Assembly (NCBI GenBank): GCA_963841425.1
Contig: CAWJCL010000001.1
Location: forward strand, 1-64,000
Reading direction: 5' to 3'
Length of the DNA stretch: 64,000 nucleotides
DNA from: DATEOR01 sp963841425
GTDB lineage: Bacteria; Actinomycetota; Thermoleophilia; Gaiellales; Gaiellaceae
Under the pieces are notes generated by a model, which did no database searches, had not been told where the DNA came from, and saw nothing but the letters and a program-made list of their open reading frames with translations. The position numbers and the translations under genes are program-made. Position 1 is the stretch's first letter; each line of letters opens with the position of its first letter. Shown in pieces: positions 47,153-56,530 of the stretch.

Positions 47153-48533
47153 CGCGGTCGCCCGTGTAATAGGAAGCAATTGCCGGCTCCGACAACATCG
47201 TCAGTTCAGTCGGAGGAAGCGTCGAGGCGACGCGCCAGGCGCGTTCGAGCGTTCCCTCGAGAGTGCGGAGCTCGTCTCGGCCTTGGTGTACGAACCCGGT
47301 CTCGAACGAGTCCGCGAAGCCCAGGTACCCGCGCTCGCGATCGCTGAGCGCGTCGGCGCCGACTACCTCCGCGAGATCGGAAACGCGACGCGCTTGCGCG
47401 ACGAGCGCATAGAGCTGCGCAGCGATCTCGAGATGGTCCGCCCTGGTCTTCCCTTCACCAGCACCGAGCCGCATCAACCGGGAAAGGGAGCGGAGTGGGT
47501 CGAACGGGGGATAAACCCCGCGAACGTGCAGCTCGTGGGACAGGACGATCTGCCCTTCGGTGATGTAGCCGGTCAGGTCCGGAACGGGATGCGTGATGTC
47601 CTCGCCGGGCATCGTCAGCACCGGAACCTGGGTGAGCGATCCCTCACGGCCACGGAGCCGGCCGGCGCGTTCGTAGAGACTGGCGAGATCACTGTAGAGA
47701 TAGCCGGGGTAGCCCCGTCTGCTCGGAATCTCGCCGCGGGAGGAGGCGACCTCGCGCACGGCGTCGGCGTAGCTCGTCATGTCGGCCATGATCACGAGGA
47801 CGTGGCGACCCCTCTCGAACGCAAGATGCTCGGCGACGGTGAGAGCGAGCCGCGGCGTCGTGATCCGCTCGACCAGCGGATCGTCTGCGGTGTTGAGGAA
47901 GAGCACGAGAGCTTCCCCCGCCGCGCGCTCCTCGAGCCGTTCTCGCATCGCGGCAGCGTCGGCGTTCGTCACCCCCATCGCGGCGAACACGACAGCGAAC
48001 GGCTCGTCCTTCACGGTTGCCTGGGCCGCGATCTGGGCAGCGAGCTCCAGGTGCGGAAGACCACCGACCGAGAAGATCGGCAGCTTCTGTCCGCGCACGA
48101 GGGTCGCCAAGCCGTCGAGGACGGATACGCCGGTGAGGATAGGATCGCCGGGAGTCGCTCGAGCGGTGGGATTGATCGGCGAGCCGCCGATCTGCCGTTG
48201 GTCGGCGCCGAGCACAGGCAAGCCTCCGTCGAGCGGCTCCCCCCTGCCGTTGCAGACGCGCCCGAGCCAGCCGTCCCCGACCGGGATGCGCATCGGGCCT
48301 CCACCGAACGAGACGCGAACCGCGTCGAGTGAAAGGCCGCTCGTCCCCTCGAATACCTGGATGACCGCGAGCCGCCGATCGACTTCGAGCACGACGCCGT
48401 GGCGGACCTCGCCCGAGTCGAGCCGAATCTCGACGACTTCGTCCCAACCGACTCCGTCCACGTCCTCGATGCAGAGGAGCGGTCCCTTGATCGCCGCGAC
48501 CGCGGTGTACTCGATGGGCGCCCGGGACGTCAT
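47127..48533 (-). CDS. atpB: V/A-type ATPase subunit B (non-catalytic)
   Basis: 468 residues. It begins IEYTAVAAIKGPLLCIEDVDGVGWDEVVEIRLDSG; later LGRVCNGRGEPLDGG, PIFSVGGLPHLELAAQIAAQA (degenerate P-loop region), MADMTSYADAVREV, and RRGYPGYLYSDLASLYERAGR, all B-subunit signatures. Start overlaps the A stop (48530-48533, ATGA). Confidence 0.95.
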   Translation of the reverse strand: MTSRAPIEYTAVAAIKGPLLCIEDVDGVGWDEVVEIRLDSGEVRHGVVLEVDRRLAVIQVFEGTSGLSLDAVRVSFGGGPMRIPVGDGWLGRVCNGRGEPLDGGLPVLGADQRQIGGSPINPTARATPGDPILTGVSVLDGLATLVRGQKLPIFSVGGLPHLELAAQIAAQATVKDEPFAVVFAAMGVTNADAAAMRERLEERAAGEALVLFLNTADDPLVERITTPRLALTVAEHLAFERGRHVLVIMADMTSYADAVREVASSRGEIPSRRGYPGYLYSDLASLYERAGRLRGREGSLTQVPVLTMPGEDITHPVPDLTGYITEGQIVLSHELHVRGVYPPFDPLRSLSRLMRLGAGEGKTRADHLEIAAQLYALVAQARRVSDLAEVVGADALSDRERGYLGFADSFETGFVHQGRDELRTLEGTLERAWRVASTLPPTELTMLSEPAIASYYTGDRDGDPDPAG

Positions 48534-50248
48534 CCCAACTCGCCGAGCTTCGCAACCAGTTGCCTGCCGATCGCTTCGACTTCGCCCGCTCCGCCCGGCG
48601 GTGTTGTGTCACGCGCGCGAACTGCGGGCGAGAGGTCGACCTCTTCGATGCGCCGGATCGGGATTCCTCGGGCGACGAGCTCGAGGCACTGCTCTTCCAG
48701 GGCGAGGGCTAGCGCGAGCAAGGCCTGCTGCTTCGCAGGCGGACAATAGGCGTCGTTGGCGCTGAGGCTGCTCTGCTGAAGTACTCCCTCGCGTAGCAAG
48801 CGGCCGGTCAGGAGCAGGACACGCTCGCGATCCGGGAGCGAAGTCGCGCCAACCAGTTGGGCGATCGACTCGAGATGGTCGGACTCGGCGAGCAGCTGGA
48901 GCGCGTGGTCGCGCCGCGGTCCCCAGTCCGTGGCGTCGTTCGCGGCATGCCATTCGGCGATCAGCTCCGCGTCGCGCGAGGACGAGTCGCGCCAGCTCAG
49001 AGCCGGGTAGTGGCGCGCGTAGGCGAGATCCGAGTCGAGCGACCAGGTGCACCGCACGAAGCGGCGCGTGTGGGCGCTCACGGGCTCGGTTATGTCGCCG
49101 CCCGGAGGCGAGACAGCACCCAGGATGGTCACCGACGCGTCGGCATTCGAGTGGACGCGAACGCGCCCCGCACGCTCGTAGAAAGCGGCCAGCGCCGAGG
49201 CAAGGCCCGCGGGATACCCCTCCTCCGCCGGTAGCTCGCCGGTCCGTGACGCAACTTCGCGCAGCGCTTCGGCCCAGCGCGACGTGGAGTCCGCGATGAG
49301 AACCGCGTCGTAGCCCATGTCACGGTAGAACTCCGCGACCGTGACGCCGGTGTAGATGCTGGCCTCGCGGGCGAGCACCGGCATGTTGGACGTGTTGGCG
49401 ATCAAGACTGTCCGGTCCAGCAGCGAGCGACCGGTACGTGGATCCTCGAGCGCGGCCATCTCCGCGAGCACGTCGGCCATCTCGTTGCCTCGCTCGCCGC
49501 AACCGACGTAGACGATCACGTCCGCGTCACACCACTTGGCGATCTGTTGGAGCAGGACGGTCTTGCCGGTCCCGAACCCGCCCGGCACCGAAGCGCTTCC
49601 CCCTCGGGCGATCGGAAAGAAGAGGTCGATCGCGCGCTGCCCAGTGACCAGCGGGACGTCTGCCCGCAGGCGCTCGCGCACCGGACGCGGACGGCGCACC
49701 GGCCAGTGGTGCCGGAGGGCGATCGGGACTCCCGACACGCGTGCGACAGGCTCCGAGACCGTGTATTCGCCGTCGGGCGCGATCCATTCGATCGCACCGG
49801 CGATTCCGTCGGGCACGAGTGCACGAAAGGTGATCGCCGCGGTCTCCTGAACATGCCCGAGAACGTCTCCGGGCGCCACTTCCTGCCCGATGTCCAGATC
49901 GGGCCCGAAGGACCAGCGCTTCTCCTGGTCGAGCGTGCTGGAGCGCTGGTCTGCACTGAGCATCTGCTCGGCTCCTGAAAGTCGGCGGAGCATTCCGTCG
50001 AAGACGCCCCCGAGAAGCCCTGGCCCGAGCTCCGCCCTGAGCGGCTGACCGGTAGTGACGACCTCGTCACCAGGACGAACGCCTCCCGTGTACGCATACA
50101 CCTGGACGGTCGCCGCCTCGGGATCGAGAGCTATGACCTCGCCGGGCAGCTTGTGAGCGCCGACCTCAACAAGGTCGAGCATCCCGGTCCGCAGTCCGAC
50201 AACTTCCAGAACGGGGCCGTTGACGCGGCGAACCCGGCCCGCGGTCAT
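48530..50248 (-). CDS. atpA: V/A-type ATPase subunit A (catalytic)
   Basis: 572 residues. Walker A GGFGTGKT at 223-230; the A-specific non-homologous insert precedes it (FDGMLRRLSGAEQ...GDVLGHVQE). Later IVYVGCGERGNEMADVL, ANTSNMPVLAREASIYTGVTVAEFYRDMGY, and ADSTSRWAEALREV. All catalytic motifs are intact. ATG 50248 overlaps the E stop (50245). Confidence 0.96.
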   Translation of the reverse strand: MTAGRVRRVNGPVLEVVGLRTGMLDLVEVGAHKLPGEVIALDPEAATVQVYAYTGGVRPGDEVVTTGQPLRAELGPGLLGGVFDGMLRRLSGAEQMLSADQRSSTLDQEKRWSFGPDLDIGQEVAPGDVLGHVQETAAITFRALVPDGIAGAIEWIAPDGEYTVSEPVARVSGVPIALRHHWPVRRPRPVRERLRADVPLVTGQRAIDLFFPIARGGSASVPGGFGTGKTVLLQQIAKWCDADVIVYVGCGERGNEMADVLAEMAALEDPRTGRSLLDRTVLIANTSNMPVLAREASIYTGVTVAEFYRDMGYDAVLIADSTSRWAEALREVASRTGELPAEEGYPAGLASALAAFYERAGRVRVHSNADASVTILGAVSPPGGDITEPVSAHTRRFVRCTWSLDSDLAYARHYPALSWRDSSSRDAELIAEWHAANDATDWGPRRDHALQLLAESDHLESIAQLVGATSLPDRERVLLLTGRLLREGVLQQSSLSANDAYCPPAKQQALLALALALEEQCLELVARGIPIRRIEEVDLSPAVRARDTTPPGGAGEVEAIGRQLVAKLGELG

Positions 50249-50745
50249 TGCCAGAGCGTCTCTAGCTGGCCGTCGAGCTCGGCGATCGCACGATCGACGA
50301 GAGCCGGAAGCGTGTAGTCGACGGACGTGCTGCCTACGCGCGCCCTGACACCGCCGAGATCCGGCGGGTCGACTTCGATTTCTGCGTCCGCCCCGAGCTG
50401 GGACTTGGCTGCCTGGGAGACGCGCTCGAGCAGCCCCCCGTAGCGGGCATCCTCCCGCAGCTCCAACGCAGCTTCGTTGGCACGCAGTCGAAGGTCGTCG
50501 ACGAGCCCACGCTGGGCGGCGAGCCGCACTTCGCGCGCGCGCCGGTTCGCAGCCGCTCGCCGGCGGAGCGAGTTCCGCGCCGCGACGCGTCCACCCTCGA
50601 GCCGACCCTGCTTGGTCAGCTCACGAGCCGTGGCGTGCGCGTCGGCGAGGCGACGCTTGCACGCCTCGTCGACCTGAGCGAGCCGCTCTACCGCCTCGGT
50701 CTCTGCCTCGACTCGCAGAGCAGTTCGGAGCGAATCGAGATTCAT
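50245..50745 (-). CDS. atpE: V/A-type ATPase subunit E (peripheral stalk)
   Basis: 166 residues: a long N-terminal helix (LRTALRVEAETEAVERLAQVDEACKRRLADAHATARELTK), basic middle, and a C-terminal alpha/beta head (SQLGADAEIEVDPPDLGGVRARVGSTSVDYTLPALVDRAIAEL). It pairs with the H/G coil as a stator. ATG 50745 overlaps the F stop. Confidence 0.85.
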   Translation of the reverse strand: MNLDSLRTALRVEAETEAVERLAQVDEACKRRLADAHATARELTKQGRLEGGRVAARNSLRRRAAANRRAREVRLAAQRGLVDDLRLRANEAALELREDARYGGLLERVSQAAKSQLGADAEIEVDPPDLGGVRARVGSTSVDYTLPALVDRAIAELDGQLETLWQ

Positions 50746-50960
50746 TCGGGCAGAACCGTCACGAGCACGTCTCCGCGTCCGAGCGGATCGGGCAGCGCCT
50801 GCCGCGCCTCGATGGTCAGCAGCACGAGTTCAACGTCGCTGCCGAGACCGAGCCACACCTCGCGTACCTGATCCGGATCCGTCGCATGTTCGATGCCGAC
50901 TCCGGCCAGCGCGTACCCAGCGAGCTTCATGCGGTCACCGATAGCGACGATCGAGCTCAC
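50742..50960 (-). CDS. atpF: V/A-type ATPase subunit F
   Basis: 72 residues from GTG 50960: SSIVAIGDRMKLAGYALAGVGIEHATDPDQVREVWLGLGSDVELVLLTIEARQALPD. This is the F-subunit Rossmann-like core. It is shorter than most bacterial F subunits (about 100) because the C-terminal helix that inserts into the D/F shaft is missing or very short. GTG 50960 overlaps the K stop by 4 bases. Confidence 0.85.
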   Translation of the reverse strand: MSSIVAIGDRMKLAGYALAGVGIEHATDPDQVREVWLGLGSDVELVLLTIEARQALPDPLGRGDVLVTVLPE

Positions 50961-51376
50961 GCTTTGCCGATGAGGATGATCGCGACCACGAGTCCGTAGA
51001 TGGCGATTCCCTCGGAGAGGCCTACGAAGACGAGCGAGCGGCCGAACATCTCGGGTTTCTCGCTCACTGCTGCAAGAGCAGCCGCTCCGGTGTAGGCGAC
51101 CGCGAATCCCGCACCGATCGTCGAGCCCGCGACGGCAATGCCGGCGCCGAGAAGCGCCGCCCAGGAGTTCGACTGACTGGTACTCGTTGCGGCCTGCGCA
51201 GAGTCGACGACCCCGAAGAGCAGGAGGCTCGCGAGCCCGACCGCCGCCAGCATGATCACGGCGTTGACGACGAGCAGCCTGCGAAAGCCACGGGCCGGCG
51301 CCCTGCGCAACGCCGCCGCCGTCGTGACGAACACCACCGCGACGGCCGGAAGGGTCCACAGGATCGTTTCGATCAT
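50957..51376 (-). CDS. atpK: V/A-type ATPase subunit K (membrane rotor ring)
   Basis: 139 residues with four hydrophobic helices: WTLPAVAVVFVTTAAAL, LLVVNAVIMLAAVGLASLLLFGVV, LLGAGIAVAGSTIGAGFAVAYTGAAALAAV and LVFVGLSEGIAIYGLVVAIILIG. The ion-carrying carboxylate is Glu122 (GLSEGIAIYG) in the last helix; the first pair lacks one. No Gln in the third helix suggests proton rather than sodium coupling, by inference. ATG 51376 overlaps the I stop. Confidence 0.9.
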   Translation of the reverse strand: MIETILWTLPAVAVVFVTTAAALRRAPARGFRRLLVVNAVIMLAAVGLASLLLFGVVDSAQAATSTSQSNSWAALLGAGIAVAGSTIGAGFAVAYTGAAALAAVSEKPEMFGRSLVFVGLSEGIAIYGLVVAIILIGKA

Positions 51377-52743
51377 CACTCCTCCTCGATGGATAGCACG
51401 GGCAAACTCCATGGGGCGAATGCGTGCCCCTCGCCCGAGAAGATCCGGGAGAAGAGCTCGTAATACTCGAGCCTGAGCGCCTGTACGCCGGTGACCAGAG
51501 CCTCGAGCGAGAACGCGACGACGTTGCCGAGCGTGAAGACCGCCACCGCGGCGATCCCCCCGAGCACTCCCCCCCAGAGGGCGGAGGCGGCGGCGAACAC
51601 GACCGCACCGAGCGCCGCGTGCATGAGCCCGAACGCCGCGAGCCTCGCGAATGAGATGAAGTTCGACGCGAGCCGAGTGACAGCGTCGACGAGCTCGATG
51701 CCGACCTGGATGACGGCTGCCGCTCCCCGGGGCGCCTGGAGCGCGAGCCCCGTTCCGACGAGCACGATGCCCGCCACGCAAATCACGCCGCCGAGAATCT
51801 CCACCGGGCGCAGCTGCCAGTAGTAGCCGCTCGCGAAGATGCCGCCTCCGACCAGCATCATCAGACCCGCGGCTCCCGACTGATCGAACAGTGCGCGGGC
51901 AAAGCCGCTTTCTCTCCAGCGATTCACGATTCCGATCAGGTAGCTGATCGTGAGTAGCACGCCGCCGAGAGCCAGGGCGACGAGAAAAAGCGGAATGGGA
52001 TCGTCGACCGGATCGAGCCACAACCTCGGAACAAGCCCCGTCGGCCCGAAGGCCTCGCCGTAGAGAAGACCGAAGCACGCACCTGCGACCCCGCAGGCGA
52101 ACACGATCACCCAGAGATCGCGAACCTCGGCGAGCCGCCCCTCTCGCCGGCCACGAAGCCACAGACCGAGCAGTGCCAGCACCATGCCGTGCCCGACGTC
52201 ACCGAACATCATCCCGAACATGAGGACGAAAGAAGCGGCGGTGAACCGGGTCGGGTCCACATCCCAGTAACGGGGAGTCCCGTAGGTTCGCACGAGCGGG
52301 CGAAACGGCCGCTCCACTGCGGCCGGGCGGAAGACCGTGGGCGGGTCCACCCAGGCCGGGCGCGGGAGCTCGACGAGACCGGATCCGGCTTCGGCCAAAC
52401 GCTCGCTCAGCTCCTCGAGCCTGGCCGTCGGAGCCCAGCCGACCCACGCCGAGAAGCTGCCGTGCTCGACCGCGAGCCGGCTGCGCCGCTTCAGCTCGAC
52501 CTCGCCGGTGAGCAGCCCGACCTCCCCGTCGCGCTCGAGTGAGGACACTTCGGGAGGAGATCGCAGGAGCGCCGGTGGCTCCCTGCTCTCGCTCACGAGA
52601 TTCTTCAACCGCCGCAACGCCTCGGCCTCGTCACCCTCGGCGGGCGGCAGATTTCCCGCCAGCTCCACGCATCCGGCCCGCGCAAGCTCGACAAGGACAT
52701 CGCGGGCGCGGGCACGCGGCGACACGACCGCGACGCGGCTCAT
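51376..52743 (-). CDS. atpI: V/A-type ATPase subunit I (a-type, membrane stator)
   Basis: 455 residues. The N-terminal half is cytoplasmic (RVAVVSPRARARDVLVELARAGCVEL), shorter than usual. The C-terminal half has seven to eight transmembrane helices with RFTAASFVLMFGMMFGDVGHGMVLALLG and the essential Arg region SNFISFARLAAFGLMHAALG. Together these define subunit I. ATG 52743, 19 bases after the C stop. Confidence 0.92.
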   Translation of the reverse strand: MSRVAVVSPRARARDVLVELARAGCVELAGNLPPAEGDEAEALRRLKNLVSESREPPALLRSPPEVSSLERDGEVGLLTGEVELKRRSRLAVEHGSFSAWVGWAPTARLEELSERLAEAGSGLVELPRPAWVDPPTVFRPAAVERPFRPLVRTYGTPRYWDVDPTRFTAASFVLMFGMMFGDVGHGMVLALLGLWLRGRREGRLAEVRDLWVIVFACGVAGACFGLLYGEAFGPTGLVPRLWLDPVDDPIPLFLVALALGGVLLTISYLIGIVNRWRESGFARALFDQSGAAGLMMLVGGGIFASGYYWQLRPVEILGGVICVAGIVLVGTGLALQAPRGAAAVIQVGIELVDAVTRLASNFISFARLAAFGLMHAALGAVVFAAASALWGGVLGGIAAVAVFTLGNVVAFSLEALVTGVQALRLEYYELFSRIFSGEGHAFAPWSLPVLSIEEE

Positions 52744-52762
52744 CCTGCCGGCCCGGACGAGC

Positions 52763-53686
52763 TCAGCAGAGTGCATCCAGAGCCTCACCTGCAACCTCAC
52801 TTGGGCCTTGCGCTGCGACCGCCAGCGCCGTTCGAACGCGCATGGCGTCGAGGCCGAGCAAAGCGATCGCGCCGACCACCACCTCCCGCCCCTGGAGTCG
52901 GGACCGCGTCATCGCCTGCGCCTCAAGCCCTACCATCTGCCACCAGCCGAGCTCCGCACGCCAGAGCTCGGCGGGCGTCTCGATTCCGGCAAGCGCCCAA
53001 GAGGCCCGTGGCGGAAGTTGGGCGCGCAGATCGGCGATCGTCTCCGCGCCGACCCATGCCGCTCCAAGCCCGGCGTGCTCGGCATTCAGATTCCGAGGGT
53101 GGTCGGCGACGAACATCTCCCCTGCGATCATGAGCGCGATTCCCCCGTCCGCCCACGCGCGGGCCTCAGGCACCTGAGTCGCCACTCGTCGCGCCCAGGC
53201 AAGCCGAAGCGCGAGGTGAATGTCCTGTGGGTCGTCACTGCCAGGGTCGCCCCAGCTCGAGCGCTGCAGCAGCGCCCGGAGCTCGTCTGCGCTCTGGGTC
53301 AGTGCGGCCGCATCCCAAACGGAAGAAAGCACGCCCAGCTCGAACGCCGAGCGGGATTCACCGCCCGCGAGGTAGGCCAGCCGGTCCTCGATGTTGACGA
53401 GCTCGAACCAGGCCGCAAGCGAGCGGAGCAGCCGTTTTGCCTCCGGCGGCAGCCATCCCGCGAGGACGCGGAGCTGCAGTGCCGTGCAGCCCGCCACGCC
53501 CCGCTGCGCTTCCTCGAGAGTCGTTCGGGGAGACTTCGCAACAGCCGCATAGGCGGTTCCAGAGAGGCTCACCACCGCCTCGGCGAGCGATGCCGCGGCC
53601 GCCAACTGCCTGACTCTTTCGATGCCGGCACAGCGCTCGAGCAGCAGGCGGGCCCGGACGCTCCCCGCCACCCAGGCTGCGCTCAC
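52763..53686 (-). CDS. atpC: V/A-type ATPase subunit C/d-like
   Basis: 307 residues, mostly helical: LLLERCAGIERVRQLAAAASLAEAVVSLSGTAYA, LRVLAGWLPPEAKRLLRSLAAWFELVNIEDRLAYLAGG, WDAAALTQSADELRALL. The AWFELVNIEDRL segment matches the subunit C/d family, which links the rotor ring to the D/F shaft. The sequence is divergent; position in the operon supports the call. ATG 53686 overlaps the H stop. Confidence 0.78.
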   Translation of the reverse strand: MSAAWVAGSVRARLLLERCAGIERVRQLAAAASLAEAVVSLSGTAYAAVAKSPRTTLEEAQRGVAGCTALQLRVLAGWLPPEAKRLLRSLAAWFELVNIEDRLAYLAGGESRSAFELGVLSSVWDAAALTQSADELRALLQRSSWGDPGSDDPQDIHLALRLAWARRVATQVPEARAWADGGIALMIAGEMFVADHPRNLNAEHAGLGAAWVGAETIADLRAQLPPRASWALAGIETPAELWRAELGWWQMVGLEAQAMTRSRLQGREVVVGAIALLGLDAMRVRTALAVAAQGPSEVAGEALDALC

Positions 53687-54129
53687 GAACCGGCCTCCAG
53701 CACACGTTGCAGAACGTGCGCGACGAGCGCCGGCAGACGCTCTTCCCCGACCTTCCTGATTTGCCGGGCATCGCGGTCTGCCCGCTCGAGGATCGAGACC
53801 ATCTCGGCGTCGGCGACTCTGCCGCCTGCCTTCAGAGCGTCGTCGCGCTCGAAGCCGGCTCGCTGACGCCCTTCGGCGAGGATGCTCTGCGCTTGCTCCT
53901 CGGCCTCGTGGGTGCGCTGCGCTGCCGCCGCCTCCGTCCGTCGACGTATCTCGGCGGCCTCGTCTTCGATGCGGTTGAGCGTGGCAAAGACCGGTGCGAG
54001 CTCCGCCGCAAGCTCGCCCCCGGCTGCTGCGGGAACCCCGCCGCTGCGCCGGAAGCGCTCGAGGAATCCGCCCATGGGCCCGACGGGTCCTTGATGAGCT
54101 CGAGGTGCTCCACTGACTCTCTCAACCAT
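53683..54129 (-). CDS. V/A-type ATPase subunit H/G-like coiled coil
   Basis: First gene of the operon. From about residue 19 (MGGFLERFRRSGG) it is a coil: TLNRIEDEAAEIRRRTEAAAAQRTHEAEEQAQSILAEGRQRAGFERDDAL...ILERADRDARQIRKVGEERLPALVAHVLQRVL. This fits the peripheral-stalk H/G subunit. The first residues (VERVSGAPRAHQGPV) look out of frame: another frame reads VEHLELIKDPSGP just before MGGF. Start could therefore be ATG 54075 or a frameshifted upstream GTG. Confidence 0.7.
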   Translation of the reverse strand: MVERVSGAPRAHQGPVGPMGGFLERFRRSGGVPAAAGGELAAELAPVFATLNRIEDEAAEIRRRTEAAAAQRTHEAEEQAQSILAEGRQRAGFERDDALKAGGRVADAEMVSILERADRDARQIRKVGEERLPALVAHVLQRVLEAGS

Positions 54130-54189
54130 GTTCGCGAAGCCTGACTGTCTGAAGCCTTGCAGAGCGCCGAAAGGCCCGGGACCTTACGG

Positions 54190-54633
54190 CTAGGCGCTGG
54201 CGAGCGTCCGCGCCAGATCGAGTGTCGAGAGCACCCCGACCGGTCGGTCGGCGTGCTCTTCGACGACGAGCAAGTGCGTGACGCGGTGCTCGTTCATGAG
54301 TTGCGCCGCCTCGCGAAGGCTGTGCTGCGGGGCGATGGTGACAACCTCGGTCGAAGCAGCGCCGCCGGCCGTCTTTCCTTCCAGCCCTTCACGGGCCGCC
54401 ACGTTGACCAAGTCGAGGTCGGAGACGACGCCCCAGATCTGCGTGTCGTCCTCGGTGACATCTCCGAAGCCGACGATGCAGTGGACCTTATGGGTGGCCA
54501 TCATCTCGGCAACCGTGCTGAGCGACGTTTCGAGTGGGCAGCTCAGTACTCCACGAGTCATCACGTCCTCGACCCTCGTGTCGCCTAGAAGACGGGTCGA
54601 CGCCGAAACGCCGTGCGTCTGTCCCTGAGCCAT
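54190..54633 (-). CDS. CBS-domain pair protein
   Basis: 147 residues: TRVEDVMTRGVLSCPLETSLSTVAEMMATHKVHCIVGFGDVTEDD...VVSDLDLVNVAARE, then STEVVTIAPQHSLREAAQLMNEHRVTHLLVVEEHADRPVGVLSTLDLARTL. Two CBS motifs with an acidic insert. It lies 60 bases upstream of the ATPase operon on the same strand and may be co-regulated, possibly sensing adenylates. Confidence 0.9.
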   Translation of the reverse strand: MAQGQTHGVSASTRLLGDTRVEDVMTRGVLSCPLETSLSTVAEMMATHKVHCIVGFGDVTEDDTQIWGVVSDLDLVNVAAREGLEGKTAGGAASTEVVTIAPQHSLREAAQLMNEHRVTHLLVVEEHADRPVGVLSTLDLARTLASA

Positions 54634-54870
54634 GTCGAACCTCCACTGCCGCTAGAGCCAAACCCTACCTGTGAGACCTGCGCGCGGGCGTCACCCGGAA
54701 CGCCACCCGGAGTCGTTCGCGATCGCGGAGCCAGTACTGACGTCTGAACCGGTGTCGTGGCCCACTCCCTAACCCAGATAAGGGAATTCACTGATGAGGG
54801 TCCCCGCCTGAGGAGGCATGATTCGTGTGCGCTAGGTACGGATTGCAAGTAGAAGGAAGCTCTACCGAAG

Positions 54871-55049
54871 ATGCGCACGGAAGAACCCGTCCAACGCCTC
54901 TCCGATAGAGCAGACGAAAGCGACACCGACTTAGCGAAGGTCAGAGAGAGGGTTCAGAAATGAGCCCTCTCTCCTTGTTCCGCTCGGCGTGGGAGGCGAC
55001 CGCCGACGGCTGGTGTTGCGCTGACGACGGGGATCGCGGCAAGGCGTAG
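54871..55049 (+). CDS. Two tiny overlapping ORFs, uncertain
   Basis: ATG 54871-TGA 54963 (30 residues, RTEEPVQRLSDRADESDTDL...) overlaps ATG 54960-TAG 55049 (29 residues, SPLSLFRSAWEATADGWCCADDG). Amino-acid make-up is not shadow-like and the AATGA overlap is suggestive, but there is no ribosome binding site at good spacing. A hairpin (54945-54952 with 54965-54972) spans the junction. Otherwise 54634-55228 has nothing I can support. Confidence 0.25.
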
Positions 55050-55228
55050 TCGCAGTCCGACTGAGCGAGCTTGTAGGTCGCCGCGGACGCCCGCGCACAG
55101 ACGGGTGTGCGATTTCCGTCGAGCGGTTCGAGTCTGCGGCTTGCCTGGCGGGCGTGCGTCGTTACGGCCCGATCATTTAGCCTGGAAGGGATCGCGGCCG
55201 CGAACCAGAGAATCGCAGAGGAGGTTCA

Positions 55229-56452
55229 GTGGAGAGCGAATCCGGAAGCGGGGAGGCGGAAGCTCGACGCGTCGTGCTGGTCGCTGGCGGCGGAGTCGCA
55301 GGCCTCGAGGCGGCGCTCGCTCTCAAGGCGTCGAACGAGGGTCGCATGGCGGTCGAGCTGCTCGCCCCCGAGGACGACTTCATCTATCGTCCGCTCGCGG
55401 TCGCCGAGCCCTTTCGTGTCGACGATGTCCGTCGGTTCCCGCTTCGGCCTCTCGCGGAGGCGGCGGGAGCCTCTTTCCGTCAGGGCGCGGTCGCGTCGGT
55501 GGATCCTGAGGCTCGAATCGTGCGGACGGACCGAGGCGAGGAGGTTCCTTTCGATGTGCTGCTCCTCGCCTGCGGCTCCCGACCGGTGGAAGCCGTTCCG
55601 GGTGCTCTGACCTTCCGTGGCCCGGACGACGACGACGCGCTCGCCGCGGTGCTGGCGAGCGCCCGGGAGGGCCGGCGCGCCCGCATTGCCTTCGTGCTTC
55701 CCGTCGGCGCAACCTGGCCACTCCCGCTCTACGAGCTCGCCCTGCTGACGGACTGGCAGCTGAGCGGCAGTTATGTGCGCGACTTCACTGTCACGGTCGT
55801 CACGCCAGAGGAGTCGCCACTGCGCATCTTCGGGGATCAGGCCAGTCAGGCGCTCGCCGACCTCCTTGACATCCGCGGCATCTCGGTGCGGACCAGTGCT
55901 CACGCTCTCGCGTTCGAGGCAGGCCGACTCCGCCTCCTCTCTGACGAGGATCTCGAGTTTGACCACGTGATTGCGCTTCCTCGGCTCGAGGGAGTACCTC
56001 TGCCGGGCATAACGCAGAATGCGAACGGCTTCGTGGACACAGATGATTTCGGCCTAGTCAGGGGACTCGAGACGGTCTACGCAGCGGGGGACATCACGAG
56101 CTTCCCGCTCAAGCAAGGCGGCATTGCTGCTCAACAGGCGGACACTGCCGCGGCCGCGATTGCGGCCCACGCTGGCGCTTCGGCTCCGCCGACGCCCTTC
56201 CGCCCGATTCTCCGCGGCCTTCTCCTCACGGGCGGCGTCGACCGCTACCTCCGCGCGGAGGCAAGCGGCCGAGGCTCGACGATCGACGCCGTACCGCTGT
56301 GGTGGCCGCCGACGAAGGTCGTCGGGCGTTACCTGTCGCCATTCCTCGCCATGCATGCCGGGATCCGCGAAGAACCTCCGGGAGAGCACGAACACGTTCC
56401 CGTCGAGGTCGAGCTGGAGTTCATCGGCGGGTCGTTGCGGCCTCTCGAGTAG
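55229..56452 (+). CDS. FAD-dependent oxidoreductase (NDH-2/SQR-like)
   Basis: 407 residues from GTG 55229 with GAGGAGG upstream. FAD motif VVLVAGGGVAGLEAALALKA; FIYRPLAVAEPF typical of sulfide:quinone reductase or NDH-2 relatives; second FAD site GLETVYAAGDITSFPLKQGGIAAQQAD. No paired catalytic cysteines of true sulfide:quinone reductase are visible, so the substrate is unclear. Probably membrane-peripheral. Confidence 0.88.
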   Translation: MESESGSGEAEARRVVLVAGGGVAGLEAALALKASNEGRMAVELLAPEDDFIYRPLAVAEPFRVDDVRRFPLRPLAEAAGASFRQGAVASVDPEARIVRTDRGEEVPFDVLLLACGSRPVEAVPGALTFRGPDDDDALAAVLASAREGRRARIAFVLPVGATWPLPLYELALLTDWQLSGSYVRDFTVTVVTPEESPLRIFGDQASQALADLLDIRGISVRTSAHALAFEAGRLRLLSDEDLEFDHVIALPRLEGVPLPGITQNANGFVDTDDFGLVRGLETVYAAGDITSFPLKQGGIAAQQADTAAAAIAAHAGASAPPTPFRPILRGLLLTGGVDRYLRAEASGRGSTIDAVPLWWPPTKVVGRYLSPFLAMHAGIREEPPGEHEHVPVEVELEFIGGSLRPLE

Positions 56453-56530
56453 GCGCGCGTGCAGCTCCCAGAGCTGGAGCCAAGGAGGGAAGCTCCGCCT
56501 CGGCGATGCGGTCGCCAGGTCACTGCTGGG

